Assembly: GCA_905182995.1 (NCBI GenBank)
Contig: CAJJDP010000005.1
Span: 434,001-498,000 of the forward strand
Reading direction: 5' to 3'
Source: Paramecium octaurelia
Lineage: Eukaryota; Ciliophora; Oligohymenophorea; Peniculida; Parameciidae
Length of the DNA: 64,000 nucleotides
Positions within the stretch are counted from its first letter, which is position 1. The number at the start of each line of letters is the position of its first letter. Below, one piece after another: positions 25,872 to 38,105 of this stretch. The notes under the pieces were generated by a model. It saw only the letters and a list, made by a program, of their open reading frames with translations, searched no databases and had not been told where the DNA came from. Position numbers and translations under genes: made by a program.

Positions 25872-27649
25872 TCAATTTCCTATTTGTTTGGTCATCACCA
25901 TTCTCTAATTTTAGGCATTTGTAATTTAAAATTATGGTATTTATGAATAATTTTGATTTTATGAAGGATTTTTAAATGTTTAAGGATTCTGAAATTATCC
26001 AGCATTATTATTGCATTATGTAGCATTATTATTTATATAATTAGCATTATTATTTATATATGTAGCATTATTATTTATATATGTGGCATTATTATTGAAT
26101 TATGTAGCATTGTTATTGAATTATGTAGCATTATTATTGAATTATGTAGCATTATTATTGAATTATGTAGCATTATTATTTATACATGTTGATAGTTTCC
26201 TTTATTTTTGCTCTCCTGATTAATCGTCTTTTGCTTGATTGTGAAATTATGAAGGTTATATTATTGTATAAAATTTTATTTTTTGCAATGAATTTGTTTA
26301 GATTATTGGTTATTGTTGTTATACTTTCAATCCTAATTACATTTGTTAGCTGTTAACTCCTTATTCTAATTAGGCTTGTGGCTTTGCAATAGGAAATATA
26401 TTATTTTGTTAAGCCTATTATTAAAAATTATTCTATTATTTTTGTTGGTTATTTATTGTTCCAAAATTTTTATTCTCAAACTCAACTGATTGATAGTTGG
26501 TGTCAAGTGAATTTTACTTTTAGAGCATCTTATTACCTGAAATACAAATGGGTTTAGTATATTCTTATGCTGCAAATTGCTATTAGTTTGAATTCTGTTT
26601 CTAGATTATTGGAGAAGTTTGTTTTTAATTTTAAATTGTATTATTAAATTAAGCACATATGGGAGCTATTTATTATTGTTAAACATTAATAATGAATGGT
26701 GCACTTTAAAGCTGTGGTGAAATTTAAAAATATTCTCCTAACTATTACCATGTTATCCGCTAAGTTGGATCATATACTATCATTTTATCTAATAATGTTA
26801 TAATTTCTTGATCTAAATGTAGTATAAAAGATAATTTACCTATTTTGTCTTTGATTATATCCTTATATAAATTGGAGAAAGTATTATTTATTAACTTTCT
26901 AATCTCCTTTGAGTTAAATTATTTTTCTAGTAAGGCCAATTCAAATATTATTACTCCTAACTATGTAATTAAGAAAAAAGATTACTGAAAATATATCACA
27001 CCTATTGTCGTAAATAATTCTTTCACTAGTATTTTGGGTTTCGCTGATCTCAGGAGCCCTATAGTATGGTGTTCCAACCTTATTTGTCAATTTTTCATCT
27101 TTTTAAGCAGTAAAAGTTCTGCTTAGGCCAAAATCTGCAATCTCGAAATAAATCAAATATAATTACTTTGATTATTAGATCATTATTATTTATATTACAT
27201 AGAATGTTTTCAGGTTTGAGATCTCGATGCATGATGTTTTAACTAATCAAGTAAAGATAACCTTTCACAATTTATTTGATTATGTCGAGCAATTTTTCTT
27301 TGGATAACTTTCCTCCTTACTTCTTTGTATTCTCCTTCAATTAATGTAGATTTAATTCACACTTCTCCATAAATATATAAGCCATAGGATCATTCAAAAT
27401 AGAATCATAGACATCATAAATTTAAACTAAATTCTCATGTCTCATAGATTTCATCCACTTACACATATTAAGTTCTGCCACTTGCAAAGGAGTTGCTTCA
27501 ATTTTCCCAAAGCTGTACTCCTTATTCAGTATTTTAACACAAATTTTCAAGTTCCTATCTTTTTTGAATTTGGCATCCTTGACATGTCCAAATGCTCCAC
27601 GTCCTAATATATTATCCATTATTTCATATGATTCTATATAACTGTCCAT
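25872..27649 (-). CDS. Serine/threonine kinase with Gln-rich and heptapeptide-repeat tail
   Basis: About 575 residues. Kinase domain in the first ~290: ILGRGAFGHVKDA, CVKILNKE, QNIMHRDLKPEN, IADFGLSR, VGTPYYRAPE, with catalytic residues intact. An intron ending GAG (25 nt) precedes IADFG and a 25-nt TAG one follows DIFS. After the kinase comes a long Gln/Asn-rich tail, then nine tandem copies of a 7-residue unit (NNNATQF or NNNATYI) encoded by the 21-bp repeats at 26002-26190, then QNPQTFKNPSQNQNYSQ and TGA 25872. Resembles ULK/NEK-like kinases but I would not fix the subfamily. Divergent from the leishmanolysin gene, ATGs 37 bases apart; convergent with the pseudokinase. Confidence 0.85.
26002..26190 (-). 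repeat. Nine tandem 21-bp repeats, coding
   Basis: Units begin at 26002, 26023, 26044, 26065, 26086, 26107, 26128, 26149 and 26170, core gcattattattgaattatg. The first four and the last carry a ttatata variant, the middle ones ttgaatt, as if expanded from two local types. Unit length is a multiple of three, and on the minus strand each unit reads as seven residues (NNNATQF/NNNATYI) in frame with the kinase tail. Confidence 0.95.
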
Positions 27650-27686
27650 GTAATAGTAATACAAATTTTATATAATATAATCAATT

Positions 27687-29534
27687 ATGTATGCAATTTT
27701 TATTTTGTTTTAAACCCTGCTCTCGTATTCGTAATAGAATTTGGTTGAATTTAGATAAGACTTAGAATTATAACTTAATGAATTGAATAAAAGTAAACAT
27801 CGTTAATTAAACTCATTAAGTTTAGAGGACATTAATTGGAAACCAATTAATATATATTTTTAATTTTTAGAGAATGCTGAGGTTGGTCAAGACATCTTAG
27901 ACTATATTACTAAAATACTTGAGATTTCAAAGATATTTTTTGGGAGACATTTAATGATCAGAAGTTAATAAGAATCTATTGTTTTTGGAAATAAGACAAC
28001 ATGCGGTGGGATTGATATCCCTTTGGCATTCCAATAAAAAGAATACAATTAAGATTTAGTGATATTTGTTTCATTCCAATATGATAATTCTAGCAACTAT
28101 TACGCATATTCAGGCCCTTGTAAAATTACAAAATTTGATTTGAGGCCTATTTTTGGAGTTATTAATTGGAATTTGAAATAACTCTAAATGGTATTTAATG
28201 GTTAATTAAAAATTAGAAAAATGTTAATTCATTCACTATTTAATAAAATATTTAAACTTCTATTCATGAAATAATACATGCCCTTGGATTTATTAAAATA
28301 CTTTATTAATATTATTATGATCCTTAAACATTACAATTTTATAATTTAACATCAGAAAAAGACGAAAATAACCATTTGATTCTATCTACTCCCCGTTTAA
28401 CCAATATATCAAAAGAATATTTTTAATGTGACTCAATTACAGGGGCTTTAATGGAGAATTAAGGAGGGGATACTAGTGCAGACCATCATTTTGAACGCAC
28501 CTATTATTTTAACGAACTCATGACAGGTTCATAAATGAATGGATAATCTGTACTATCAGAATTTACATTTGCTTTACTATCAGATTTTGGGTACTAAATT
28601 AATTTTATCTTAGGTATTATCGATTACTAAAGTACAAAAGAGATTTTATGACCTATGGCAGAGCAAAAGGATGTGACTTTTTATTTAAACCTTGCAAGGA
28701 ATTAGAAGTAGATGAATTCTGTCAAGAAAATGAATATACATGTTCCTTTAATAATATTGGAATTGGTAAATGTGGCTAGGATCAATTAAGTGATTAATGC
28801 TCATATAGAAGCATATTTAAAGGAATGGATTGTAAAAACCCATTTTAATTTCAGACTTAAGAATAAATAGACCATTTCTCAAAGACAAGAAGTACAATTA
28901 GTGAGAATAGTTTATGCTTTCAAATATCTTATAAAGAAGAAAAAGTTGAAACTCTGTCTGAAAAATTAAGTCAAATAGAGGAATCATGTTATAGATTCAA
29001 ATGTAAAAATGATCAAATACATATAATTTTTTAATAAAATGACAATGATTATATCCAAGTTCATTGTCCTGAAAATGAGACAATTACTTTTAGTGAAATC
29101 AATTTTCAAATTAAATGCCCCCAAGATTCAAAATAAATCTGTGCCAATTAAAATGATTGTCTAAATTAATGTAATTCAAGAGGCTTTTGTGTAAATTAAT
29201 AATGTACTTGCTAATATGGATATTCTGGATATTACTGTGAAAATGAATGTGATGGTTTTAGAAAAGAGGATAAATGTTTGATTGAATGTGAAGAAAAAGA
29301 TTATGCTGATAGTAATTCAATGTATTGTTTAACTTGCTCAGGGGTAATAAAATTAAATATTTTAAGAATTGTAAATCATGTAAGAGTATCATTGAATGTT
29401 CAGAATGCGAGGATGGATATCATTTAGTTGATTAATTCTGTGAACCCTTTTATCAGAAAATATAATCATCATCCATTTAGTTTTATTCTTCAATTTAGAT
29501 AATTATTCTGATATTAATGATTATTTTAATTTGA
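27687..29534 (+). CDS. Leishmanolysin (GP63)-family metalloprotease, EGF-like and transmembrane tail
   Basis: About 590 residues. MYAIFILFQTLLSYSQ is a signal peptide, followed by NWKPINIYFQFLENAEVG, typical of the family. Active site HEIIHALGF, a third His in ADHHFE and the Met-turn ELMTG are all present, so it should bind zinc and be active. A Cys-rich C-terminal part has an EGF-like module (CNSRGFCVNQQCTCQYGYSG) and ends with IIILILMIILI, a membrane anchor. Introns: a 26-nt one before KNVNSFTI, 28591-28613 (23 nt), and a 23-nt one ending AAG late in the gene. A secreted or surface protease; in ciliates this family is large. Substrate unknown. Confidence 0.91.
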
Positions 29535-29776
29535 ATATTTTATAAAAATAATTTGAAATTTTAATAGAATTCAGTCCTTAATTTTATTTGATAAAAAGAT
29601 GATATAAATAACATGTTATTCAATTTTTTCTAAAAAAAAATATGAAATGCTTTTTCAATTTTAAGAGTTGGACATATATTAAAAATTATCAAGACAAATT
29701 TACTATCAAAAAGTGACTGAAAAATATAAAGATTATATTTATTAATTCGTATTTATAATGCACACTTTATTATAAT

Positions 29777-30745
29777 TCATGTGTTATCTTTCTTTAATTG
29801 TTTTTAAACCTTTTTTTTAAGAATAGCTAACTCACTTTGATTTAGTCCTTTCAATAATGATAATATAGCACACAGAATATAATCTGAGGTATTAGCAGAA
29901 TCTGCTTTTCCATTAGCGTGTAGTTTCTTTTTTGAATTTTATTTCGGTTACTATACTTTAGTAACATTTTCATTTTTCTGTATTTGTAATGGTAATTCTT
30001 CTTCTTATATTTTATCATCTATTTAACATTAGGAAGAAGCCCTATCTCCAACCAGCATTTACATATTTTTGTTTTCATTTGAAAATTGGATATCCTAAGA
30101 ATCCTATAAGGGTGAATCCAAAAATTCTTTTGATTGATCATTAAAAAATTATTCAATTTCTTTCTATTATTTATAAGTCTCCTATTGCTTCATCAATTTC
30201 TATCCAAAATCTTCATCATCCTGATATTTCCATTTTTTGTTTTAAGATTTCTTTTTGGAAATTTTAGACTCAATTTTCTTAATTTTTTGATGATTTTCCA
30301 ATACTTTCTATTTAATTTAATTTTCTTTCTCCTCCTCTTATTATACTTATCGTCTTTCTTATTATGTTATGCCTATCTCATCCAGTATCTCTAATTAAGA
30401 TGCATGTTTTAAGACTTAGTATCTATAGTTGTGATTTTAAGTAATAGGATTATATAAAAGATTTAGTGCTTTTAAATTTGGCAATAGTTTTAATAACTGT
30501 AACTCTTCTACATTTGAAATAGCATTATTTCGTAAATTCAGGTCTTTGAGTTGTGAACACTTGACTACATCTTTTAAGGTATTTATTTTATTAGAAGCCA
30601 ACTAAGCTAGCTCTAAATTAATCAATTGAGTAATAAAGGAGATATCTTCCAAATCATTTCCCCATAAGTTGATAGACTTAACATTCTCCATTACATCAGT
30701 TTTCGCCTTCTGCATGACGAGTTATTTGGTTAATATTTTGGTCAT
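29777..30745 (-). CDS. CFAP410: CFAP410 (C21orf2)-like leucine-rich-repeat ciliary protein
   Basis: Single exon, about 322 residues, TGA-terminated. N-terminal leucine-rich repeats (SINLWGNDLEDISFI, LELAQLASNKINTL, LKDLNLRNNAISNVEEL, LKALNLLYNPI) with the LRR cap HNYRYQVLKHASQLEILDE. A long polar middle follows, and the C-terminal helical segment TSDYILCAILSLLKGLNQSE matches the oligomerising domain at the end of animal C21orf2. That combination of ends, not the LRRs alone, supports the assignment. The human protein works at the cilium base with NEK1. The SLC45-like gene upstream ends 59 bases before this ATG. Confidence 0.9.
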
Positions 30746-30804
30746 TCAAAATATTAAAATGATTATTGTTTTTCAAATGAATTTATATAAATTTATAATA
30801 TTAT

Positions 30805-32447
30805 TCATAAAAAGCAAACCAAAAACGATCCAATTAAACTGAATATCCCACTTAAGAACATGCTTACTGAAATGTCATCAACACTAGATAACAACAAAAA
30901 ACCAAGGGGAATTATGAAAAACATAAATGCTTAAGAAAAAAAGGTTGTTAAATTGAGCATCTAAGGTAAGAGTCCTTTTATTGTATCCCTAACATGCTAA
31001 TCAATATTATCTGAATTAATACATCATCCTCCAACTGATTTGCTAATTTGTATGGCAATTCACTCAAAACAGCAGTTTGAACTCCCCAAAAAGGAAGTGT
31101 GATAAAAATAGAATAAAATTCATTAACAGACCAAGTATACAATAAAGAAGCTCCAGCCAAAGCATTAACTATCATATATATTGTGCAAGTGTATCGATTT
31201 CCCAATTACTTTAAAAACAAGGTTGTCAATAGATGAAGTATTGCACTCATACACAATGCCAAAGCCCCTCTGTATATCATTTAAACAATACCCCAGCTAA
31301 TTCCTATGTCAAATACAATATTCCTTATTGCTTCATTGTATTATTGAGGCCCCTCTTCCAACATGGTAATGCCTGACCACAGGGTGGCATAGACAGATAC
31401 AAACAATTAGGAACCGCAAGTGAAAAAATGCGATAGCAAAAATACTTTCATCTTTGTGGGCAATTATCTAGCCTATATTTATAATTAATTACGATATAAA
31501 TGTTATTCCAGGCAAAAATGAATTGATACTAAACCTCATCTTGTGATTTTATTATACTAAATCTAATCCTTTATGCGGAAATGATATCAAAACCATTCCA
31601 AAGCCAATCAATATCATTATCAATCCTACTAAATATGCAAATGATAAGTTTTCGATGAAATTATCAAAGTTTAAATAAATAAAATTGAAAGCTAAGACAC
31701 TTGAAACTAGGAATCCAGTAAATTTTCCAAATGAATCCACAAATGTTCTGTATTATTACACTTTTTACGTCTGTTTTGGATTAACATAATCTTCTAATAA
31801 AGCAGAACAAGCAAACTATTTATATAAAATGTTAGTCATACTCCAAGCATCTCTAAACCGACATCCATTACTGTGAAACTTACGATTGAAATAATAAGAA
31901 CTGATGTTTTTTTATTTATTGAATCCACATATAATTATCTAAATATACTGAAATATTTACTTGGTATCCGCTAATAGTCCTATACCCATGATAGAAACTA
32001 TTATGAAATATATCATAGCGTTTTTTAATTGATGTGATTTACTTTCGCTGTAGTATCGAATAAAAGGATAGAGTAATAAATTAATTAAAGGAGGAAATAA
32101 CCAACTGGAATATTGTTGTAATTTATTACATTGAAGAGTCTAAAAGTTCTGGAGTGTCTAATTTCAAAAACAAAGGAGAGATGAAAACCATCTCAATTGC
32201 AAACCCTCACTATATGTGTATAAATACCATACTCAACTGCGTATGTTAAAACTACCAAAGCTAATATCTGCGATTATGTTAAATAATGTATTTTCTTATT
32301 TTTAATTATGAATGCTTTAGTTGGCTTTGAATTGAATTTCCCGTTGAATTTATAATTCTTTATTTCTGTTACTTCTTTTCTTTTGCTCATCAAATACTCA
32401 TTATAATGGTCAATCGCTTCATCTTCATACATGATGAGTGAACTCAT
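30805..32447 (-). CDS. SLC45/sucrose-transporter-like major facilitator
   Basis: About 520 residues, many hydrophobic helices. After a polar start (MSSLIMYEDEAIDHYNEY) the first helix reads YAVEYGFAIEMVFISPLFLK, and helix 2 NLLLYPFIRYYSES, which match the first two helices of SLC45 / plant sucrose carriers (GxxxE...P.L). Near the end, ITLPFWGVQTAVLSELPYK and IKGLLPQMLNLTTFFSQAF fit their last helices. Introns recovered include a 22-nt one ending GAG (restores EYGFAIEM) and a 26-nt TAG one before HVRDTIKG; others in the middle are likely. Substrate cannot be read from sequence; sugar-proton symport is a family inference. Confidence 0.7.
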
Positions 32448-33188
32448 TTATTATTTATAAAATAAAAACGATAAATTATAAATTATATTTTCAAGAAGAA
32501 AACTATTCATTTTCTTTGAAATTTATCAGAGAATACATTTCAAAAACTAATTAATTTATAATCAAACACTCTGAACTTCATTTTAAATTGTTCCACTATT
32601 TTAGAGTTGCTAATACAATTCATAAGTTAAAATTCAATTAATCTTGCAAAGAGTAATTCTTCATATTGAAAAATGGATAGATTATAGTCTCGATAGTAAA
32701 TAGATTTAAAAATAAATTTAAATTATGTTAATAAAATGATCGCAATATATTTATATTACATTTATAAACATCGTCTAATTTATTATCAGTAATACCTATT
32801 ATTTCACAACTGCCTTTAAAAATTTCACTACAAAATCAGATTTTTTATTTTAGTGTTATTTTCCATATATTAAAGTAAAATAAATTTCAAGAAAGAGCAA
32901 ATATTTATTTCCATATAAATTAGAAGAAAATTATTTAAATTTATTTTCCCTTACTCAATGATCCTAATAGGTGTCTAATGCATTTAATAATGATGTTATG
33001 TGTACCTTACAAGGTTGAGATATATTTCCCTCGTATCATTTATTTTCAAAACCATCATTTTATTAATTTCTCCTATTCTAATACTTTATTTTCATTTGTA
33101 AGAATGCTCAATAAGATTAACTTTAAACTCTAATTATATAAAGTTTATATATCATATAATTAATAATTCCAAATCTTACTTTATTTCT
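32448..33188. other. AT-rich intergenic region
   Basis: About 740 bases with no supportable coding frame, RNA gene or repeat. Only very short open stretches occur on both strands. Confidence 0.6.
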
Positions 33189-33490
33189 TCATTCAGTATC
33201 ATTTTCAGGTTTCTCTGTATTATTGTAAAGCGAACAAGAATATAGTTTTACATTTCTTCCACTATCTTCTATTTTCAAAAGGCTTGGTCGATTTTTTTGT
33301 CGTTTGATTTTTCTAGGTAATACTTATTCTATTTTTAGTACTTTCTAAGTTGGAAGCATAGAGAACTAATATAATGCTGTCTAATTGGCGATTCATCTTA
33401 GTTTATTTCTGCTTATGGACATGAGATATTAGTTGGGAAATAATCATAGAGATGTTGAGGTTCTTGATTTATTAAGGATTCATTGATCAT
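33189..33490 (-). CDS. Small unknown protein
   Basis: Start MINESLINQEPQHLYDYF, one 29-nt GTA...TAG intron, TGA at 33189-33191; about 90 residues. After splicing the second exon is basic (KKIKRQKNRPSLLKIEDSG). The frame before and after the intron agree arithmetically and base composition is higher in G+C than the flanks, which is the main support. No domain recognised. Confidence 0.48.
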
Positions 33491-33930
33491 TTTATTAATT
33501 TATATTAATAAAATTATCCACAATTCTTAATAACAATCAATGATAAATTGATATTATTTTAACAAAATATTAAATCATATTTATGAGTAAAAATATCATG
33601 ATTTTGTGTGTTAATTAAGCAATTTAATTAATTTATCTAAAATTTGAAGTCATTAAATTGTAATTAAGATAAATTTAATTTGATGAGATCAATTCTGAAT
33701 ATGATTTACATATAATTGACAGAATTGAATGCTTGTCTTCAATTTGAATTTTATTTATACTAATGAATGATACTGACTGACAGTTATGAATTTCTTGTAT
33801 CATAATGATATAATGTTTTCATTATTAAATTTAAAAATAGCTAGTCTTCACAATTAAAAAAATTTACTTCTTTTTTAAAAGTTATCTAAGCTCAAAATTC
33901 ATCCCAAAATTTATTTATAACATATTTTAT
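33491..33930. other. AT-rich divergent intergenic region
   Basis: 440 bases between two diverging genes. Nothing recognisable; should hold both promoters. Confidence 0.6.
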
Positions 33931-35025
33931 ATGAGTTAAATAGTGTAGGCAAAACCAAAATTTTATGCTGACTTTAACAAGAATCAGCCTAAAGAGTATT
34001 GGGATTACGATAATTTTGAAAATGAATGGGGTGTAAGACTTTCCTTAATGTTAGGATAATGACCAATATGAAATAGCCAGAAAGATTGGAAGAGGCAAAT
34101 ATTCCGATGTTTATGAAGGGATCAGATACCCATAAAATTAGAGGGTGGTAATCAAGGTGTTGAAACCTGTGAAGAAAAGAAAAATAAAAAGAGAGACTAA
34201 AATTCTGCTTTCATTAAAAGGACATCCAAACATCATTGAGTTAAGCGATATTGTAAAAGACCCAGCATCAAAAACCCCTTGTTTAGTTTTTGATTACATA
34301 GATCATGTTGATTTTAGAAGCATCTTTCCAAAACTCACTGATATAGAGATACGATTTTATCTATATGAATTAATGAAGGCTTTAGATTTCTGTCATTCCA
34401 GAGGTATTATGCACAGAGACGTCAAACCTTAGAATATAATAGTGAATCCCTAAAAAAAGTTATTGAAATTGCTGGATTTTGGTTTAGCAGAGTACTATCA
34501 CCTGGGGCAGGATTATAATGTTCGAGTGGCATCTCGTTATTTTAAAGGTCCTGAATTGTTAGTTGACAATGTCTACTATGATTATTCGTTGGATATTTGG
34601 AGTAGTGGGGCCATGCTTGCATCAATGGTTAATATCGATAAGATTATAATTGTAGATTTTTAAAAAAGAGCCATTCTTCTAAGGAAATGACAATTACGAC
34701 CAATTAGTAGTCATAGCAAAAGTATTGGGAACTGAAGATTTGTTAGCCTACGTTAAGAAGTACAAATTGAAATTAGATCCAGTATTTGACAATAAATTGG
34801 GAAAGTAAGAATTAAAATTGAAGTTTAGTTATCCAAAAAGAGAATGGTCCAAATTTATCAATCAAGATAATAAGCATTTGTGCTCAGAAGAGGCAATTGA
34901 TTTATTATCCAGAATGTTGTTGTATGATCATGTAAAATTAATGAGTATAATAGGCATTAAGAATTACACCCAAAGAAGCTTTAGATCATCCATATTTCTT
35001 GCCTGTTAGAGATTAGAAAAAATGA
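33931..35025 (+). CDS. Casein kinase II catalytic (alpha) subunit
   Basis: About 335 residues. Diagnostic CK2 alpha features: [12 protein letters not shown], the basic cluster [24 protein letters not shown], activation segment [20 protein letters not shown], the PELLVD motif and HPYF near the end. The usual DWG is DFG here ([10 protein letters not shown]), a common alternative in other kinases. Introns: 22 nt after ENEWG, 28 nt before IFKKEPFF, and 22 nt after LLYDH. Constitutive Ser/Thr kinase with acidic-site preference, normally in a tetramer with beta subunits, in nucleus and cytoplasm. Confidence 0.97.
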
Positions 35026-35209
35026 AATTGGTATTTTTTAGTATTTTATTAATTACATACAAATAAACATTATATTAATGATATTCTAATACAGCACTAA
35101 ATGCCGTGATCAAAATAACAATGGAAGTCTTGTGTAGTTATGAAATTGGAATAAAACTGAAAATAGTAATTGTGAGTATATTAATTTTAATAGGATTTTA
35201 ATTGTTTAA

Positions 35210-35974
35210 TGAGCGAGGTAAACATGGATGAGGAGACAGAAAAAAAGCTTAATGAAATTTTTCATTCAATTAAATTAGAGTACGATTAAAGTTAAGAAGC
35301 TTTAAAAACAATTAAAAACACTAATGATTTGGTGGGATAGGTAAGACATTGTAAATCTCTATCTACCCTTTTTTATCATGCAAAAAATTTGGTCTATGCT
35401 AACAAGGAGTTCAAAACTCTCAAAATCAACAATCTCAATATCAACTTAAACTCGGATATAGTTATATACACGAAAGAGGATGGATAATGCGTTGCTAAAA
35501 CTATTGAAATTATTGGTGTAATGAGGTTTTAATAATACACTCCCATTATCAGAGTTTAATGGTATTACAGTAAGAACAACTTAAAAGAGATCATTGGAAA
35601 ATATATAGGCTGCATTGGAGAGAGGGAATTATTTTTATCTGACCAATACGATTTAATATAGCCTGATACAATCATATCTATAGCATAAGTCTTAGAATTC
35701 AAGGATTTCGACAAGAAGGAATTAGTGGATGATTTTACCTTCTATTGTAGGTAATCATTTGTAATAGTAATTTAGGTCATTCTACAGAAATAAGCAAATA
35801 ATCCCGCCTATTTAGAAATGGGAAAAACATTGTTTATGTAAATTACCATTGAATCCCGATTAATAGTATGTACTATGTGATATTTGTTAAAAATGGTATC
35901 ATTATGAATGCTTGGGAATCAAACATATATAGTAAAATACCTATGTTTGCAATAAGTGCAAGAAAAAAAAATGA
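35210..35974 (+). CDS. BAH-PHD chromatin reader
   Basis: About 245 residues. Start at 35210 (MSEVNMDEETEKK) is in frame with a second ATG five codons on. Residues ~75-180 are a BAH domain (DIVIYTKEDGQCVAK, VQWYYSKNNLKEIIG, GERELFLSDQYDLI, FKDFDKKELVDDFTFYCRSF). A single PHD finger follows with all zinc ligands: CLCKLPLNPDQQYVLCDIC, WYHYEC, YVCNKC. One 25-nt intron (GTA...TAG) between BAH and PHD restores FYCRSFYRNK. Such proteins bind nucleosomes and methylated histone H3 tails; this architecture resembles plant EBS/SHL readers. Confidence 0.87.
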
Positions 35975-36037
35975 TTTTATAAGATAACTATAACTTATTA
36001 TGAGTCAAATGAAAACGATAATATATTTTTATTAAAA

Positions 36038-37230
36038 ATGGCAGATTAATTGAATGCTTCCTTCATTAAACAGTCTGAGGATATTATTTAATCAAAGAAA
36101 GAGGAAATCCTTTAGTTCTTTGAGCAGAAAGGATACAAGGCAGATTCAGCATTTGATGATTAACTCTGGTTTTTCCCAGAAATCAATCAGGACTAAGAAC
36201 ACATCCTCTGGAAGGTGATTAGTGATACAATAGGATAAGATTAAGTTTATGATGAGAATGTAGGCTTATTCATTTAACTAGTTTGCATCAGAAGCAACCA
36301 TTGAAACTTTTGTGTAGAAATTATTGGATTAAGCAAAAATGATACATTTGAAAATCCTCGATTTCCAAAAAAATATTGATTATTTCAAAGATGAACTGAC
36401 AAATTTTGATAAGTTTTCTAAAGTCATTGAAACAAGTATTACAAACTATTTAATCTATCTTAGATAAGCCTGAATATAATCAGGAAAATGCCTTAGTCAT
36501 TTCCTTTGTAGATCAAGTCAATTAGATAAGTGAGATGTAAAAAGTATCAACCCAAGATCTATTTTATAGTTTTATAAACTGAAGTACAAAGTTGGAACTA
36601 TTCATCAAAATTATCAACCACTGTATCCAGAGAATTCAAATAGATCAACCTGCATTTCTTTGGATAATACTATTGATTCCATAACAATTGTTGTGATGGG
36701 AAAGAGACTCGACAAAAATCTGGGTGATGCAAGAACTTTGGGTGAAGACTTTAAAGAGTTAGCTCAAATTAAAATACCTATTTTGGATATCTACCAACAA
36801 ATTAGGCCAAGACATTTTGCTCTTCCAACCATACCTTAATGTTACTTGATAGTAAATTACTAGGATTAAAGTTTGGATGCTCCCTATATAGATAATGTCA
36901 CAATCAATCTAAGATTCGATGTGAGATTATCTTATGAGGACAGAATCAACATAATCAAATAATAAAAGGAATTAAAGGGTGGATTAATTGAAGTAAAATT
37001 ATCGACTTAAGATTTCATAGAAATTCTAAGAGAAACTCAAACAAAGATTGGCCTAGATGGAACAATTATTGTGTCCCTTTAAATTGAATCCTAAATTACA
37101 ATATGTCACTGCAAGGGGCATTGGAACGAAATCGGATTTTAAGGATGAGCCAATCAAACCAAAAAGTGAGAGAAACAAAGAGGACATTAGACCACCTAAG
37201 GAAAGAGAAGCATGTTGCATAATATAATGA
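36038..37230 (+). CDS. Unknown protein ending in a CaaX-type prenylation motif
   Basis: Spliced product about 365 residues: MADQLNASFIKQSEDIIQSK, charged helical N-terminal half, a middle with RPRHFALPTIPQCYLI, and a basic C-terminus ending EREACCIIQ. Introns: 22 nt, 28 nt (both TAG), 23 nt ending AAG, and a 19-nt one at 36993-37011 ending AAG whose removal opens the last 78 codons. If that intron is not spliced, the protein ends at TGA 37146-37148 instead and loses the Cys motif. No family recognised. The terminal Cys-Ile-Ile-Gln suggests a farnesylated membrane-bound protein. Confidence 0.58.
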
Positions 37231-37337
37231 ATAAAAATATGATGTCTTCATCAAAATAACAAAATTAACTTTAACTTCTGTTGAATAGTCGGGCAGTTGC
37301 TACATTATAATTAATTATTAGCAAAATTAAATTCATA

Positions 37338-38090
37338 TCAGAAATATTATTAATATTAAAGTAGTAAATCTTCATCAACTTAAGGTGCATGCCAACCTTC
37401 AAAATTCTATGGCCATGGTGTCCATTCTATTTTTTTTGGTTTTTCAACATTTCCCTAACTGACACTCCTTTAAGTAAATTAATAGGATTGCAATTTTTTT
37501 ATTATTTGTGGAGAATCAGGTTCACTGGGCAACTTAATAGATGATTAATACTGTGGTAACATTTGAATATCGTTTATGCCATCCTCCATAGTTGAAGTTT
37601 ATTTTTCTTATAATTTTAATATTGGAATTTTAGTAATTTGAGTTGACAAAGTTGATTATTAAAGTTACCTTTCTTGAATTGTGATAGGAATTTCAAAGAG
37701 TTTGATTTTAGAGTTAGACTTTCTTTCAAAAAGTTTTATAGATTTAGGTTATTTATCTAGTAATTTCTCAACAGAAGAGAAACTGTTCTTGATTTATAAT
37801 TTATTGCTTTGAAACAATTATTTCTACTTTATATTTTTGGCATTTAAAATTTCTTTTCTTAGTTATAATACTTTCTTTTCTATTGACAATTTTCGATAGC
37901 CGCTATCTTAATTTTGTCGAGATGTTGGAAATGATTATTTAGTTGGTGACAATCTAAATGGTTTCAGGATAGTAGGTATGGCTGGGTCTCTGAAAGTAGG
38001 AATGTTATAATGATGTAAGTTTGAATTTTTTTACTCCAAATGGAACAAATGCATTGCTTTGACAGTTCTTGAAGTTTTAGAAGAGTTCAT
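37338..38090 (-). CDS. Unknown basic protein, possibly read through from upstream kinase
   Basis: Single frame of 250 codons, MNSSKTSRTVKAMHLFHLEQ to TGA 37338-37340. Lys/Gln/Ser-rich, with a helical middle (SIEKKVLQLRKEILNAKN) and a tail KKIEWTPWPQNFEGWHAPQ. No domain recognised. Its ATG lies 15 bases after the stop of the kinase gene upstream and in the same frame as it, with the kinase TGA as the only stop in between, so it could also be a C-terminal extension made by TGA readthrough. Confidence 0.6.
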
Positions 38091-38105
38091 TATTTATATA
38101 TTAAA

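Noticed and set aside
26002..26190. CRISPR-like array
   Set aside because: Units are contiguous with no spacers and lie in a coding frame of a eukaryotic gene.
30134..30394. Very hydrophobic plus-strand frame resembling a membrane protein
   Set aside because: It is the antisense of the Lys/Asn/Gln-rich middle of CFAP410; A-rich codons read backwards give Phe/Leu.
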